Origin: Hyphomicrobium sp. CS1GBMeth3
GTDB taxonomy: Bacteria > Pseudomonadota > Alphaproteobacteria > Rhizobiales > Hyphomicrobiaceae
Reading direction: 5' to 3'
Assembly (NCBI RefSeq): GCF_900117455.1
Contig: NZ_FPHO01000003.1
Coordinates: 1,888,501 to 1,952,500, forward strand
DNA: 64,000 bases
Shown here: positions 17,714 to 26,938 of the stretch, in pieces
Layout: each line of letters opens with the position of its first letter
Position numbering within the stretch: the stretch's first letter is position 1
The notes under the pieces: generated by a model
The model's input: the letters and a program-made list of their open reading frames with translations, nothing else
What the model was told of the DNA's origin: nothing
Databases searched by the model: none
Position numbers and translations under genes: made by a program

Positions 17714-19720
17714 TTAGGCGGCTTTTTCCTGCTGGCCATCGACCAGGCGCACGATGTCGGCCATGATATCATTGAGCTGGAAGTCCTTAGGCGTATAGAC
17801 AGCGGCGACGCCGAATCCCTTGAGCTTGACCTCATCCTCGGGCGGAATAATGCCACCGACGACCAGCGGCACGTCCGACAGGCCCTCCTTGCGCATCCGC
17901 TCCATGACCTCGCCGACCAGCGGCAGGTGCGAGCCCGACAGGATCGACAGGCCCACGACGTGCACGCTCTCGTCCACGGCCGCGCGCACGATCTGCGTCG
18001 GCGTCAGGCGGATGCCTTCGTAGACGACCTCCATGCCGACATCTCGCGCGCGCACAGCGATTTGCTCCGCGCCGTTCGAATGGCCGTCGAGTCCCGGCTT
18101 TCCGACCAGGAACTTGATGCGCCGGCCGAGCTTGTTGGAAACGGTTTCCACCGACGCCCGCACACCTTCGAGCTCAGTGCCCGGCTTCTCGGGAGCGGCC
18201 TGCGCAACTCCCGTCGGCGCGCGGTACTCGCCGAACACGCGCCGCAGCGTCGTGCCCCACTCGCCCGTCGTGACACCGGCCTTGGCGCAGGCGATCGAGC
18301 TTTCCATGATGTTGCGGCCTTCCTTGGCCGCCGCTTCGAGATCGGCGATGGCCTTCTCGACGGCCTTCGCGTCACGCGAGGCGCGCCAAGCCTTGAGCCG
18401 CTCGACCTGCTCCGCCTCGACGGCCGGATCGACGACCATGATCGCGCCCTCGCCAGCGGTGAGCGGAGAAGGCTCCGTCTCCGTCCAGCGGTTGACGCCG
18501 ACCACGATCTGGTCGCCGGTCTCGATCTGGCGCAGCCGTGCCGAGTTGCTCTCGACGAGGCGGCGCTTCATGTAGTCGATAGCGGCGATCGCGCCGCCCA
18601 TGCGCTCGATGGTAGCGAGTTCCGCCTTCGCCTCTTCTTTGAGCGCATCTACCTTGCGCGCGATCTCGGTCGAGCCGTCGAAGACATCGCCGTATTCCAG
18701 AAGATCGGTCTCGTAGGCCATGATCTGCTGCATGCGCAGCGACCACTGCTGGTCCCACGGGCGCGGCAGGCCGAGCGCCTCGTTCCAGGCCGGAAGCTGC
18801 ACGGCACGCGCCCGCGCATTCTTGGAGAGTGTCACCGCCAGCATCTCGATGAGGATGCGGTAAACGTTGTTCTCCGGCTGCGGCTCCGTGAGGCCGAGGC
18901 TGTTGACCTGGACGCCGTAGCGGAAGCGGCTCTGCTTTTCGTCGGTAACGCCATAGCGCTCGCGGCAGATCTCGACCCACAGCTCGCTGAATGCGCGCAT
19001 CTTGCAGATCTCGGTAATGAAGCGCATCCCGGCGTTGACGAAGAACGACACTCGGCCGACCACATCGCCGAACTCGGACGCCGGCACCTCGCCCGAGGCC
19101 TTCACGGTATCGAGCACGGCGATCGCGGTGGCGAGCGCGTAGGAAAGCTCCTGCACCGGCGTCGCACCCGCTTCCTGCAGATGGTAGGAGCAGACATTCG
19201 TCGGGTTCCACTTGGGAACTTCCCGGTAAGAGAAGACGATGGTGTCCTTGATCAGCCGCAGCGACGGTTCCGGAGGGAACACGTAGGTCCCGCGCGAAAG
19301 GTACTCTTTGATGATGTCGTTCTGGATCGTGCCGGTGAGCTTCGTACGAGCAGCCCCGGTCTCGTCCGCGGTGGCGATGTAGAGCGAAAGCAGCCACGCC
19401 GCGGTCGCGTTAATCGTCATCGAGGTGTTCATCTGGTCGAGGGGGATGCCCTCCAGCAGGCGGCGCATGTCGCCGAGGTGCGAAACCGGCACGCCGACCT
19501 TTCCAACCTCGCCCTTGGCCAACTCGTGGTCGGAATCGTAGCCGGTCTGCGTCGGCAGGTCGAAGGCGATCGAAAGACCCGTCTGGCCCTTGGCCAGGTT
19601 CTTCCGGTACAGCTCGTTCGACTTGGCGGCCGTCGAATGGCCGGCATAGGTGCGGAACAGCCAGGGCTTATCCCGCTGCGGCCCTTTGCCTACCCCATCC
19701 TTGGCCTTTTTTTCCGACAT
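17714..19720 (-). CDS. ecm: ethylmalonyl-CoA mutase (B12-dependent, MeaA type)
   Basis: A 668-residue adenosylcobalamin-dependent acyl-CoA mutase. The catalytic barrel fills about residues 1-510 (RTYAGHSTAAKSNELYRKN, FDLPTQTGYDSDH, AEQ-type helices) and the B12-binding domain the last 130, where Asp545-Gly-His547-Ser-Asn-Gly550 is the DxHxxG motif whose histidine ligates cobalt. It converts ethylmalonyl-CoA to methylsuccinyl-CoA. The single-chain layout, length and proximity to ccr and mcd identify it as Ecm rather than methylmalonyl-CoA mutase. The ATG at 19720 is used because it gives the usual N-terminus. Confidence 0.93.
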   Translation of the reverse strand: MSEKKAKDGVGKGPQRDKPWLFRTYAGHSTAAKSNELYRKNLAKGQTGLSIAFDLPTQTGYDSDHELAKGEVGKVGVPVSHLGDMRRLLEGIPLDQMNTSMTINATAAWLLSLYIATADETGAARTKLTGTIQNDIIKEYLSRGTYVFPPEPSLRLIKDTIVFSYREVPKWNPTNVCSYHLQEAGATPVQELSYALATAIAVLDTVKASGEVPASEFGDVVGRVSFFVNAGMRFITEICKMRAFSELWVEICRERYGVTDEKQSRFRYGVQVNSLGLTEPQPENNVYRILIEMLAVTLSKNARARAVQLPAWNEALGLPRPWDQQWSLRMQQIMAYETDLLEYGDVFDGSTEIARKVDALKEEAKAELATIERMGGAIAAIDYMKRRLVESNSARLRQIETGDQIVVGVNRWTETEPSPLTAGEGAIMVVDPAVEAEQVERLKAWRASRDAKAVEKAIADLEAAAKEGRNIMESSIACAKAGVTTGEWGTTLRRVFGEYRAPTGVAQAAPEKPGTELEGVRASVETVSNKLGRRIKFLVGKPGLDGHSNGAEQIAVRARDVGMEVVYEGIRLTPTQIVRAAVDESVHVVGLSILSGSHLPLVGEVMERMRKEGLSDVPLVVGGIIPPEDEVKLKGFGVAAVYTPKDFQLNDIMADIVRLVDGQQEKAA

Positions 19721-20314
19721 GCCTAATCCTCGCCCGCAGTCTTTTGTGTCCCCATAGCGTACCGGCCACGGCGCGCAAGGCAAAAGTCTAATTCGTCACG
19801 GGGGCGAGATATCGGGACGGCGAGGATGGCCGCCGTTTGGCTGCCGGAGATGATGCGGCTCGCAGTGTAGATGCCAGTAAGGCTACCGGAAAAATGAAGT
19901 GCGTGAAGACGGCGGCTACTCCCATCGAGCGGCGGCATGACGTGCGAGAGGGACGCCGGCACGGGCTGCGGTGCCGTCTCCGTCGTCATCGATCGCTGTA
20001 GTGTCGGTGAGAACATCGAACGGCGGGTCCGCTTGACCGCGCGCCATACTGAACGCCGCGCATCTCGTAATTCTGGCTGCGCCATCTTAACTGTTCCCGC
20101 GATCGCGGCTGCGGGCCGAAGCGCCGCCGAAGCCGCATTTTCGCGGCGACGGCTCAATTTTGCTGGGCGCGTCCCGGCTGCGGCTGTCACAAACCCTTTA
20201 TTGCGCCGCGAAAAAGTGCTTGAAACGTCGCCGAAAGGTACGGGAGAGCGCCGGACGGGCAGCTCTGCCGGCCTTCAGGGGAACCGGATATTCGCGTCAG
20301 GGAGAGACGAGAGC
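19721..20314. other. Divergent control region of ecm and ccr
   Basis: These 594 bases separate the start codons of ecm (leftward) and ccr (rightward). The frame of ccr stays open upstream to 19937, but the extra 126 codons are Arg/Ala-rich, carry no family resemblance and lie in front of a clear ccr N-terminus, so I treat them as non-coding. I could not identify convincing -35/-10 pairs by eye. The region most likely holds two promoters and the regulatory sites of the ethylmalonyl-CoA pathway. Confidence 0.5.
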
Positions 20315-21634
20315 ATGTCAAGCCAAAGCGCCGCAACCGCCGCCTCGGCTGCGCCGAACGTGGTTGAGGCCAAAAAAGATCTCTACGAGATCGGCGAGAT
20401 TCCGCCGCTCGGCCATGTGCCGAAAAATATGTACGCCTGGGCCATTCGCGCCGAGCGGCATGGCGAGCCGGACAAGGCCATGCAGGTCGAGGTGCTTCCC
20501 ACGTGGGAGCTCGATAGCCACGACGTGCTCGTCCTCGTGATGGCCGCGGGTGTGAACTACAACGGCGTATGGGCATCGCTCGGTCAGCCGATCTCGCCGA
20601 TCAACGATGTGCACAAGCACCCTTACCATATCGCTGGCTCAGACGCGTCGGGCATCGTCTGGGCTGTCGGCTCCAAGGTGAAGCGCTGGAAGGTGGGCGA
20701 CGAGGTCGTCATCCATTGTAATCAGGACGACGGCGACGACGAGGAGTGCAACGGCGGCGATCCGATGTTCTCGCCCTCGCAGCGGATCTGGGGCTATGAG
20801 ACGCCGGACGGCAGCTTCGCGCAGTTCTGCCGTGTGCAGGACCGCCAGCTCCTCGAGCGTCCGAAGCATCTGACCTGGGAAGAGGCGGCCTGTTACACGC
20901 TGACGCTTGCCACCGCTTACCGCATGCTCTTTGGCCATCGTCCGCACGTGCTGCGTCCGGGCCATAACGTTCTCGTCTGGGGCGCATCGGGCGGCCTCGG
21001 CTCGTTCGCCGTGCAGCTCTGCGCAACGTCGGGTGCCAACGCCATCGGCGTCGTCAGCGAAGATGACAAGCGCGATTTCGTAATGCAGCTCGGCGCCAAG
21101 GGCGTCATCAACCGCAAGAACTTCAAGTGCTGGGGCCAGCTGCCGAAGGTTGGCACGCCCGAGTACAACACGTGGCTGAAGGAGATGCGTAGCTTCGGCA
21201 AGGCGATCTGGGACATCACCGGCAAGGGCGTCAACGTCGACATGGTGTTCGAGCATCCGGGTGAGGCGACGATCCCGGTCTCGGTGCAGGTCGTGAAGCG
21301 CGGCGGCATGGTCGTCATCTGCGCCGGCACGACGGGCTACAACCTGACCATGGACGCGCGGTACCTCTGGATGCACCAGAAGCGCGTACAGGGTTCGCAC
21401 TTTGCGAATCTCCAGCAGGCAAGCCAAGCCAACAAGCTCGTCGTCGAGCGCCGCATCGACCCGTGCATGTCGGAGGTCTTTTCCTGGGCTCAGATTCCGA
21501 AAGCGCACATGCGCATGATGAGAAACGAGCACAAGCCGGGCAACATGGCGGTGCTGGTTTCCGCGCCGACCACGGGCCTGCGCACCTTCGAGGACGTGCT
21601 GGAAGCAAGCCAGGCGCGCTTCGGCGCCGCCTGA
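20315..21634 (+). CDS. ccr: crotonyl-CoA carboxylase/reductase
   Basis: A 439-residue medium-chain reductase that carboxylates crotonyl-CoA with CO2 and NADPH to ethylmalonyl-CoA, the signature step of the ethylmalonyl-CoA pathway. Typical segments are IAGSDASGIVWAVG, the NADPH-binding GASGGLGSFAVQLC and VFEHPGEATIPVSV. The ATG at 20315 follows GGGAGAG by about ten bases. It is divergent from ecm and ends at a shared terminator with lepB. Its presence argues that the organism lacks the isocitrate lyase route for glyoxylate supply. Confidence 0.96.
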   Translation: MSSQSAATAASAAPNVVEAKKDLYEIGEIPPLGHVPKNMYAWAIRAERHGEPDKAMQVEVLPTWELDSHDVLVLVMAAGVNYNGVWASLGQPISPINDVHKHPYHIAGSDASGIVWAVGSKVKRWKVGDEVVIHCNQDDGDDEECNGGDPMFSPSQRIWGYETPDGSFAQFCRVQDRQLLERPKHLTWEEAACYTLTLATAYRMLFGHRPHVLRPGHNVLVWGASGGLGSFAVQLCATSGANAIGVVSEDDKRDFVMQLGAKGVINRKNFKCWGQLPKVGTPEYNTWLKEMRSFGKAIWDITGKGVNVDMVFEHPGEATIPVSVQVVKRGGMVVICAGTTGYNLTMDARYLWMHQKRVQGSHFANLQQASQANKLVVERRIDPCMSEVFSWAQIPKAHMRMMRNEHKPGNMAVLVSAPTTGLRTFEDVLEASQARFGAA

Positions 21635-21653
21635 GAAACCAAGGAACGACAGG

Positions 21654-21682
21654 AAAGCGCGGCGTCACTGCCGCGCTTTCTT
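21654..21682. terminator. Terminator shared by ccr and the convergent lepB
   Basis: AAAGCGCGGC and GCCGCGCTTT form a perfect 10-bp stem with a six-base loop; T-rich sequence follows on the plus strand and A/T-rich sequence on the other. It overlaps the lepB stop codon. Confidence 0.8.
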
Positions 21683-22937
21683 ATTCTGGAGCGAGGAACA
21701 TCCGACTCCAGCGGATGTTGGCGAACGCGTTCGCGATAGACTCCGTCTCGCGCGGTTCGTCCGCGGAAAAATAGATCAGAGACACGCGCCCCACGACGAG
21801 GTCGGCGGGGATGAGAGCGACCTGTTGTGGGTCCCGACTGTCGACGGAGTTGTCGCGGTTGTCGCCCATGACAAAATAGTGGCCGGCCGGAACGCGAAAC
21901 GGCCCGGCGGTGTCGAAGGGGCCGTCCGGCTCACTGTCGAGGACAGTGATTGTTTTGCCTTCGGGCAAGCTCTCCTCGAAGGCCAGGATCGTATCGTTCG
22001 CCCCGTGCCATGATGAGGATGCGAAGTCTGCGGACCTCTGTTTTGGCACCGGCTTGCCGTTGAGGTGCAACACGCCGCCTTCCATCAGGATCTCGTCGCC
22101 CGGCAGTCCGATGATGCGCTTGACGTAATCGATCCTGGGATCGCTCGGCAGCTTGAAAACGATGAGATCACCGCGGGCCGGCGCTTTGCCGCCGAGCCGG
22201 CCCTCGAAGCGCGCATCGATCGGAAAAGAATAACGGCTGTAACCGTAGCTGCGCTTGTCGACGAAAACGTAGTCTCCAATGCGGAGCGCCGGCTCCATGG
22301 AACCAGCCGAGATCACGAACGGCTGGAACAGGAAGGTCCGGATCGAGAGGGCTGCCGCAGCCATCATGAGCAGGACTGCAGCCACATTGGTGACCGAGCG
22401 GACAAGACCGAACTGCTGTACTGCGCCCACGGTTCGGACGCGGAGAAGGATGGCCCACAGCGACAGCAGAGCCAGGACAACGATCACGGCGTCGAGGATC
22501 GGACTCCCTAGGCCCGACACACGCGCGTAGGCGCGCAGGAACTCCTGGTGGAATACAGCGAACGTTGCGAGGATGATCAAGAGCGCCGCGACATTCGGCA
22601 GCTCTGCCCAGGCAATCGCCATGCGTAGGGCACTTTGGCTCGCCCTACCTCCCAAGGGACGGCCTGTCCACGCCAGGAGAGCGCCTTCGACATAAAGCGC
22701 CAAGAGACCGAAGACAGAACCGATCAGAACGGCGCCGGTAGTCAAGGCGAACCAGTGAAGATTGGGGGCCATGCTGCCGATGCCGATCGTCGTAGCGATT
22801 CCCGCCAGCGCGGCCAGAATCAGCGTAGTCGTTCTGACATCGCGTCGCAGGAGAGCCTTGATAGTCGCTTGAGGTCGCCACCAGATCGAGTACCAGGCGG
22901 TCAGGGTCTGTGCAGAGGATTCTCGGTTGGTCTCCAT
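21681..22937 (-). CDS. lepB: signal peptidase I with N-terminal Yip1-like membrane domain
   Basis: A 418-residue protein, far longer than the roughly 250 residues usual for alphaproteobacterial signal peptidase I. Residues 1-170 contain four or five hydrophobic helices and resemble Yip1-domain proteins (SIWWRPQATIKALLRRD at the start). Residues 180-418 are a complete LepB: the anchoring helix, Ser213 in ISAGSMEPAL, Lys273 in YVKRIIGLPGD, and MGDNRDNSVDSR at 357-368. The enzyme removes signal peptides of exported proteins. The start at 22937 is preceded by AGGGGAAGGCACA, so the fusion is a single reading frame. Confidence 0.85.
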   Translation of the reverse strand: METNRESSAQTLTAWYSIWWRPQATIKALLRRDVRTTTLILAALAGIATTIGIGSMAPNLHWFALTTGAVLIGSVFGLLALYVEGALLAWTGRPLGGRASQSALRMAIAWAELPNVAALLIILATFAVFHQEFLRAYARVSGLGSPILDAVIVVLALLSLWAILLRVRTVGAVQQFGLVRSVTNVAAVLLMMAAAALSIRTFLFQPFVISAGSMEPALRIGDYVFVDKRSYGYSRYSFPIDARFEGRLGGKAPARGDLIVFKLPSDPRIDYVKRIIGLPGDEILMEGGVLHLNGKPVPKQRSADFASSSWHGANDTILAFEESLPEGKTITVLDSEPDGPFDTAGPFRVPAGHYFVMGDNRDNSVDSRDPQQVALIPADLVVGRVSLIYFSADEPRETESIANAFANIRWSRMFLAPE

Positions 22938-23014
22938 TGTGCCTTCCCCTGCATGTCTCAGCTCCGCCCCACGCTCGCGTCCCTACGTCCGCGGTTCAAC
23001 GAAAGCCGATAAGG

Positions 23015-23866
23015 TTAGTGGTTCCCATTTGCGAGCTTCTTGAACTCCATGATGCCGCGGTTGAGCTCGGCACCCAACAGGATGATCACGGCGGTAACCT
23101 GGAAGAAGATCATCGCCACCATCAGCTGCGACAGGCCTGCATAGAAGCGCGCGTAGTTGCTGATCGAGAGATAGTAGGAATAGAAGCCCGCGATCGCGAG
23201 CCAGAGCACGACGGAGAGCGCGACGCCGGGCCACACGTCGGCGAGGCGGCGCTTGCCGGCCGCGAGCCAGAGATGGAACGCGAGAAGCTGGACGCCGATC
23301 ACGGCCGCGCCAAGGGTGTAGCGAACCACCGGTGCGAGCCACGTCGAATCGAGGAGCGATCGGATCAACGAAGGCTCCACCCACGATGGCTCGAACTGCG
23401 CGGCGAACGCCGGCCCCACGACCACGGCCCAGGTCAGAACCAGCATGGAGGCGCCGCTGATCAGCACGAGCAACATGCTGAGCGCGAGACACGCGGGATA
23501 GGAGCGCGTTTCCGTCACGCGATAGGCGCCGTTGAGCGCCGCCCGCAGCGTCTCGACAGCGCTGGTCGCGAAGAAGAGCGCAAGAAACCCGCCGAAGGTC
23601 AGAAGGTCGATGCGCGTGCGGCCCATGATGGCGTCGACCTGCGGCGCCAGCGCTTCCGCCACCGCAGGCGGCAGGTTCTGGAACAGTTGCGCAACGGCCA
23701 CCGCTGCCAGCTCCCGTCCACCGAAGAGACCCGCCAGTCCACCGAGAAAAATGCAGAACGGGAACAGCGAGACCACGAATGAGAAGGCCACAGCGCCCGC
23801 CATGGCAAAGCCCGAGTGCTCGTAGAGGCGGTAGATGGCGGTCAGCAGGGTTCGATAACGCTTCAT
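23015..23866 (-). CDS. YihY/BrkB-family membrane protein
   Basis: A 283-residue polytopic protein with about six transmembrane helices. It opens with a short amphipathic region and the AFSFVVSLFPFCIF helix, and ends with ...VTAVIILLGAELNRGIMEF, the family's typical last helix and GAELN motif. The family was once labelled ribonuclease BN by mistake; its function remains unclear. It lies downstream of lepB's start in the same direction and may be cotranscribed with it. Confidence 0.88.
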   Translation of the reverse strand: MKRYRTLLTAIYRLYEHSGFAMAGAVAFSFVVSLFPFCIFLGGLAGLFGGRELAAVAVAQLFQNLPPAVAEALAPQVDAIMGRTRIDLLTFGGFLALFFATSAVETLRAALNGAYRVTETRSYPACLALSMLLVLISGASMLVLTWAVVVGPAFAAQFEPSWVEPSLIRSLLDSTWLAPVVRYTLGAAVIGVQLLAFHLWLAAGKRRLADVWPGVALSVVLWLAIAGFYSYYLSISNYARFYAGLSQLMVAMIFFQVTAVIILLGAELNRGIMEFKKLANGNH

Positions 23867-24261
23867 CGACGGGCAATCTGATGGGGACTTGGTCAGGTTT
23901 CGGGTCGCGACCCTAAAGCGCTTCCGGAAAAGTGGAAACCGCTTTTCCGACGAGAAACGCGGTCAAACAACGCGCTAGGGTCTTTTTCGCGATACAATGA
24001 AAGCGAAAGGACCCTAGTCCAAGGCGCACCTCGAGGTCCATGTCCTGAAGGCAACGCCTGGCGTCGAAATGCCCCGAGCCGTTAATAACCTGGCGCCCGC
24101 ACGGGCAACATGCTCGGTGCGCGTGCGTTGTGTCGCTGGGGCGCGAGAGTGTCTTGACGCCGGGGCTCGGAAATTTGCAGATGGCGTCGTGAAAAACGGC
24201 AGGGCAGGGCCCGCCGAGGGAAGCATTGCCCGAAACGTGGCGAGCGGAGGAGACGAAAGCG
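23867..24261. other. Intergenic region upstream of mcd, with repeat element
   Basis: These 395 bases hold the repeat described separately (23911-24016) and then about 240 bases of ordinary GC-rich sequence leading to the mcd start. GGAGGAG at about 24245 is the mcd ribosome-binding site. No gene was found here. Confidence 0.5.
23911..24016. repeat. Palindromic intergenic repeat of the Hyphomicrobiales type
   Basis: The segment contains CGGAAAAG and CTTTTCCG facing each other across eight bases, preceded by AAAGCGCTTC, followed by GCGCTAGGGTC and a second hairpin in which AGGGTC at about 23978 pairs with GACCCT near 24012. Sequences with the core GCGCTTCCGGAAAAGTGG recur between genes in many genomes of this order (from general knowledge). 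I saw one copy in this window. Confidence 0.65.
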
Positions 24262-25941
24262 ATGACGGCTGTTGAGGTCAAGGCGGACAACAACCTTCTC
24301 GAAGCCGGCCCGCAGCGTCTGATCGCGCGGACAGCCGAGGTGGTCGAGGCCGCGGACCGCATTCTCGCTCTCGCCAAGGACGGTGTTCGCGGCAAGGTCA
24401 GCGAGGCGGGCGGCGTCGACGCGGCCCAGCATGCGGCGCATGGCCTCGCCTGGCTCGCCACCACGGTAGAGGCGCTGCGTCAGATGAACCTGTGGGCCGC
24501 GAGGCTTCAGGAGGAAGGCTCGTTCGGCGAGTTCGAGCAGCTGATCCTGCTCGCCGCGTTCGGCGAGTATGGCGCCCAGGTCGCGAGCGGCATCCCCATG
24601 AGCCAGCTCGAGATCATTCGGCCCGAGGCGCTCGGCGTCCCGAAGTCTGAGATCCGTAAATACGAAGACGCCGTGGCGGATGTCGTCGCAGCAGGCAGCG
24701 CCGAGAGCGTGAAGGCCAAGCTTGCAACGCTGATCGAGCACGCCCAGGGCGCGACGACGTTCGGCAACTCCGGTCTCGACGAAACGATGTCTGCCATTCA
24801 CGAGCAGATGCGCGATTTCTCGGAGGCCGAGGTCGTGCCGCATGCGCACGAGTGGCATCTCGCCAACGCCTACATCCCCCTTGAGATCGTCGAGAAGGTT
24901 GCCGAGCTCGGCGTCTTCGGCCTGACGCTGCCGGAGGAGTACGGCGGACTCGGCCTCGGCAAGCTCGCCATGTGCGTCGTCTCCGAGGAGCTGTCGCGCG
25001 GCTACATCGGTGTCGGCTCGCTCGGCACCCGCGCCGAGATCGCGGGCGAGCTGATCCACAACAACGGCACGCCCGAGCAGAAGGAGAAGTATCTCCCGAA
25101 GATCGCCACCGGCGAGTGGCTGCCGACGGCTGTCTTCACCGAGCCGAACACGGGCTCCGACCTCGCGTCCTTGAAAACGCGCGCGGTCAAGGACGGCGAC
25201 GTTTACAGGATCACCGGCCAGAAGACCTGGATCACGCATCCCGTGCGCGCCGACATCATGACCGTGCTGACGCGCACGAACCCCGATGAGAAGGGCTACA
25301 AGGGTCTTTCGATGTTCATCGCCGAGAAGTCGCGCGGTTCGGATGACGAGCCGTTCCCGGCCAAGGGCATGACGGGCGGCGAGATCGAGGTGCTCGGCTA
25401 TCGCGGCATGAAGGAGTACGACATCTCCTTCGACGGCTTCGAGGTGCCGGCCGAGAACCTGCTCGGCGGAGTCGAGGGCCAAGGCTTCAAGCAGCTCATG
25501 AACACGTTCGAGGGCGCGCGCATCCAGACGGCCGCACGTGCCGTCGGCGTTGCCCAGTGCGCTATGGATCTGGCCCTCAAGTACGCGCTCGAGCGCAACC
25601 AGTTCGGCAAGCCGATCTATGCCTTCCCGCGCGTCTACAACAAGGTCGTGATGATGGCGGTCGAGACCATGATCGCGCGCCAGCTCTCCTACTTCGCAGC
25701 CCGCGAGAAGGATGAAGGTCATCGCTGCGATCTCGAGGCCGGCATGGCGAAGCTGCTCGGCGCCCGCGTCGCCTGGGCCAACGCCGACAACGCGCTGCAG
25801 ATCCACGGCGGCAACGGTTTCGCACTGGAGTATCCGGTTTCGCGCGTCCTCTGCGACGCCCGCATCCTGAACATCTTCGAGGGCGCGGCCGAGATTCAGG
25901 CCCAGGTCATCGCCCGCCGCCTGCTCGAGGACAAAGGCTGA
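24262..25941 (+). CDS. mcd: methylsuccinyl-CoA dehydrogenase
   Basis: A 559-residue FAD-dependent acyl-CoA dehydrogenase with a long N-terminal extension (about 165 residues) before the dehydrogenase fold, the trait of methylsuccinyl-CoA dehydrogenase. Typical segments are TLPEEYGGLGLGKLAMCVV, the FAD-binding FTEPNTGSDLASLKTRAV, and IHGGNGFALEYPVSRVLCDA near the C-terminus. It oxidises methylsuccinyl-CoA to mesaconyl-CoA, the step after Ecm. The ATG at 24262 is chosen for the GGAGGAG ahead of it; the frame could start 12 codons earlier. Confidence 0.92.
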   Translation: MTAVEVKADNNLLEAGPQRLIARTAEVVEAADRILALAKDGVRGKVSEAGGVDAAQHAAHGLAWLATTVEALRQMNLWAARLQEEGSFGEFEQLILLAAFGEYGAQVASGIPMSQLEIIRPEALGVPKSEIRKYEDAVADVVAAGSAESVKAKLATLIEHAQGATTFGNSGLDETMSAIHEQMRDFSEAEVVPHAHEWHLANAYIPLEIVEKVAELGVFGLTLPEEYGGLGLGKLAMCVVSEELSRGYIGVGSLGTRAEIAGELIHNNGTPEQKEKYLPKIATGEWLPTAVFTEPNTGSDLASLKTRAVKDGDVYRITGQKTWITHPVRADIMTVLTRTNPDEKGYKGLSMFIAEKSRGSDDEPFPAKGMTGGEIEVLGYRGMKEYDISFDGFEVPAENLLGGVEGQGFKQLMNTFEGARIQTAARAVGVAQCAMDLALKYALERNQFGKPIYAFPRVYNKVVMMAVETMIARQLSYFAAREKDEGHRCDLEAGMAKLLGARVAWANADNALQIHGGNGFALEYPVSRVLCDARILNIFEGAAEIQAQVIARRLLEDKG

Positions 25942-25964
25942 TCTTAGGATCGGTTGCACCAATC

Positions 25965-25996
25965 GGGGTCAGGCCAACCGGTCTGGCCCCTTTTTT
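25965..25996 (+). terminator. Rho-independent terminator after mcd
   Basis: GGGGTCAGGCC and GGTCTGGCCCC form an 11-bp stem with two G-T pairs and a four-base loop, followed by six T. It lies 24 bases after the mcd stop. Confidence 0.88.
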
Positions 25997-26010
25997 ATGG
26001 AAATGCTCGC

Positions 26011-26916
26011 ATGGTCGCGCCTGCCTGGCTGTGGATCGTCTTCACCGTCATCGGCGCTGCCGCGCAGACGGCGCGCACGGCCATGCAGCGCGAGCTGATC
26101 GAGACGCTCGGCACCATCGGCGCGACCCACGTCCGTTTCCTGTTCGGCCTTCCATTCTCGCTCCTTTTCCTTGCGCTGATTGCCATCGTCTCGCCCGATC
26201 CGCTGCCTGCGCCGAATGCGACCGCGCTCGCCTGGATCGGCGGTGGCGCACTGTCTCAGGTCGCGGCAACCGCCTTGATGCTCGCGGCCATGCGCGAGCG
26301 CTCGTTCATCGTCACGACGGCACTGGCCAAGGTCGAACCGGTGTGGGTTGCATTCGCGAGCGCCGCGTTTCTGCATGAGCCCCTGACGGCACCGATGATG
26401 GCCACCATCGCCGTCGCGACGCTGGGCGTGCTTTTGATGTCCTGGCCGCGCGCGAGCCACGGCGGACGCGCGCCGTCGTTGCAGTCGGCGTTGCTTGGCC
26501 TCGGCGCTGGCGCTTTGTTCGGGTTCGCCGCCATCGGCTATCGCGGCGGCATCGGCGCCCTCGGCGGACCGTCGTTCCTGACAGCGGCGACCGTGGCGCT
26601 CGCCATCGCGCTCGCGTTCCAGACCGCGGTCCTCTCTGCTTATCTCGCCGTGCGCGATCGGCAGACGCTGGTGGCGATCGCACGCGCCTGGCGCCCCTCG
26701 CTGTTCGCGGGCTTCATGGGGGCCTTAGCGTCTCAGTTCTGGTTTTTGGCGTTTGCGCTTCAGAGCGCTGCGCTCGTGCGCACGGTGGCGCTCGTCGAGA
26801 TCCTGTTCGCGCTCTTCGTCTCGCGCCGGATATTCGACCAGCGCCTCGGAGGTCGTGAGGCGCTGGGTATTCTTCTGCTGGTCGCGGGTGTCGCGGCGCT
26901 CCTCAACACGGTGTGA
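26011..26916 (+). CDS. DMT-superfamily (EamA) transporter
   Basis: A 301-residue membrane protein with ten predicted hydrophobic helices in two repeats, the EamA layout. The segments ALAKVEPVWVAFASAAFLHEP in the first half and ALVEILFALFVSRRIFDQ in the second are the matching positions of the two repeats. The substrate cannot be read from the sequence. The ATG at 26011 is used: it lies just behind the mcd terminator and starts directly into the first helix. It is convergent with fhs. Confidence 0.85.
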   Translation: MVAPAWLWIVFTVIGAAAQTARTAMQRELIETLGTIGATHVRFLFGLPFSLLFLALIAIVSPDPLPAPNATALAWIGGGALSQVAATALMLAAMRERSFIVTTALAKVEPVWVAFASAAFLHEPLTAPMMATIAVATLGVLLMSWPRASHGGRAPSLQSALLGLGAGALFGFAAIGYRGGIGALGGPSFLTAATVALAIALAFQTAVLSAYLAVRDRQTLVAIARAWRPSLFAGFMGALASQFWFLAFALQSAALVRTVALVEILFALFVSRRIFDQRLGGREALGILLLVAGVAALLNTV

Positions 26917-26938
26917 GCGCCGCCCCCCGAACAACCGC

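Noticed and set aside
17927..19726. 599-codon plus-strand frame opposite ecm
   Set aside because: Same artefact of high GC opposite a real gene.
19937..20314. N-terminal extension of ccr
   Set aside because: The frame is open for 126 codons but has no start signal, no similarity and lies upstream of the normal ccr N-terminus.
24082..25962. 626-codon minus-strand frame opposite mcd
   Set aside because: It mirrors a complete, recognisable acyl-CoA dehydrogenase and arises from GC-rich codon bias; its translation shows no family features.
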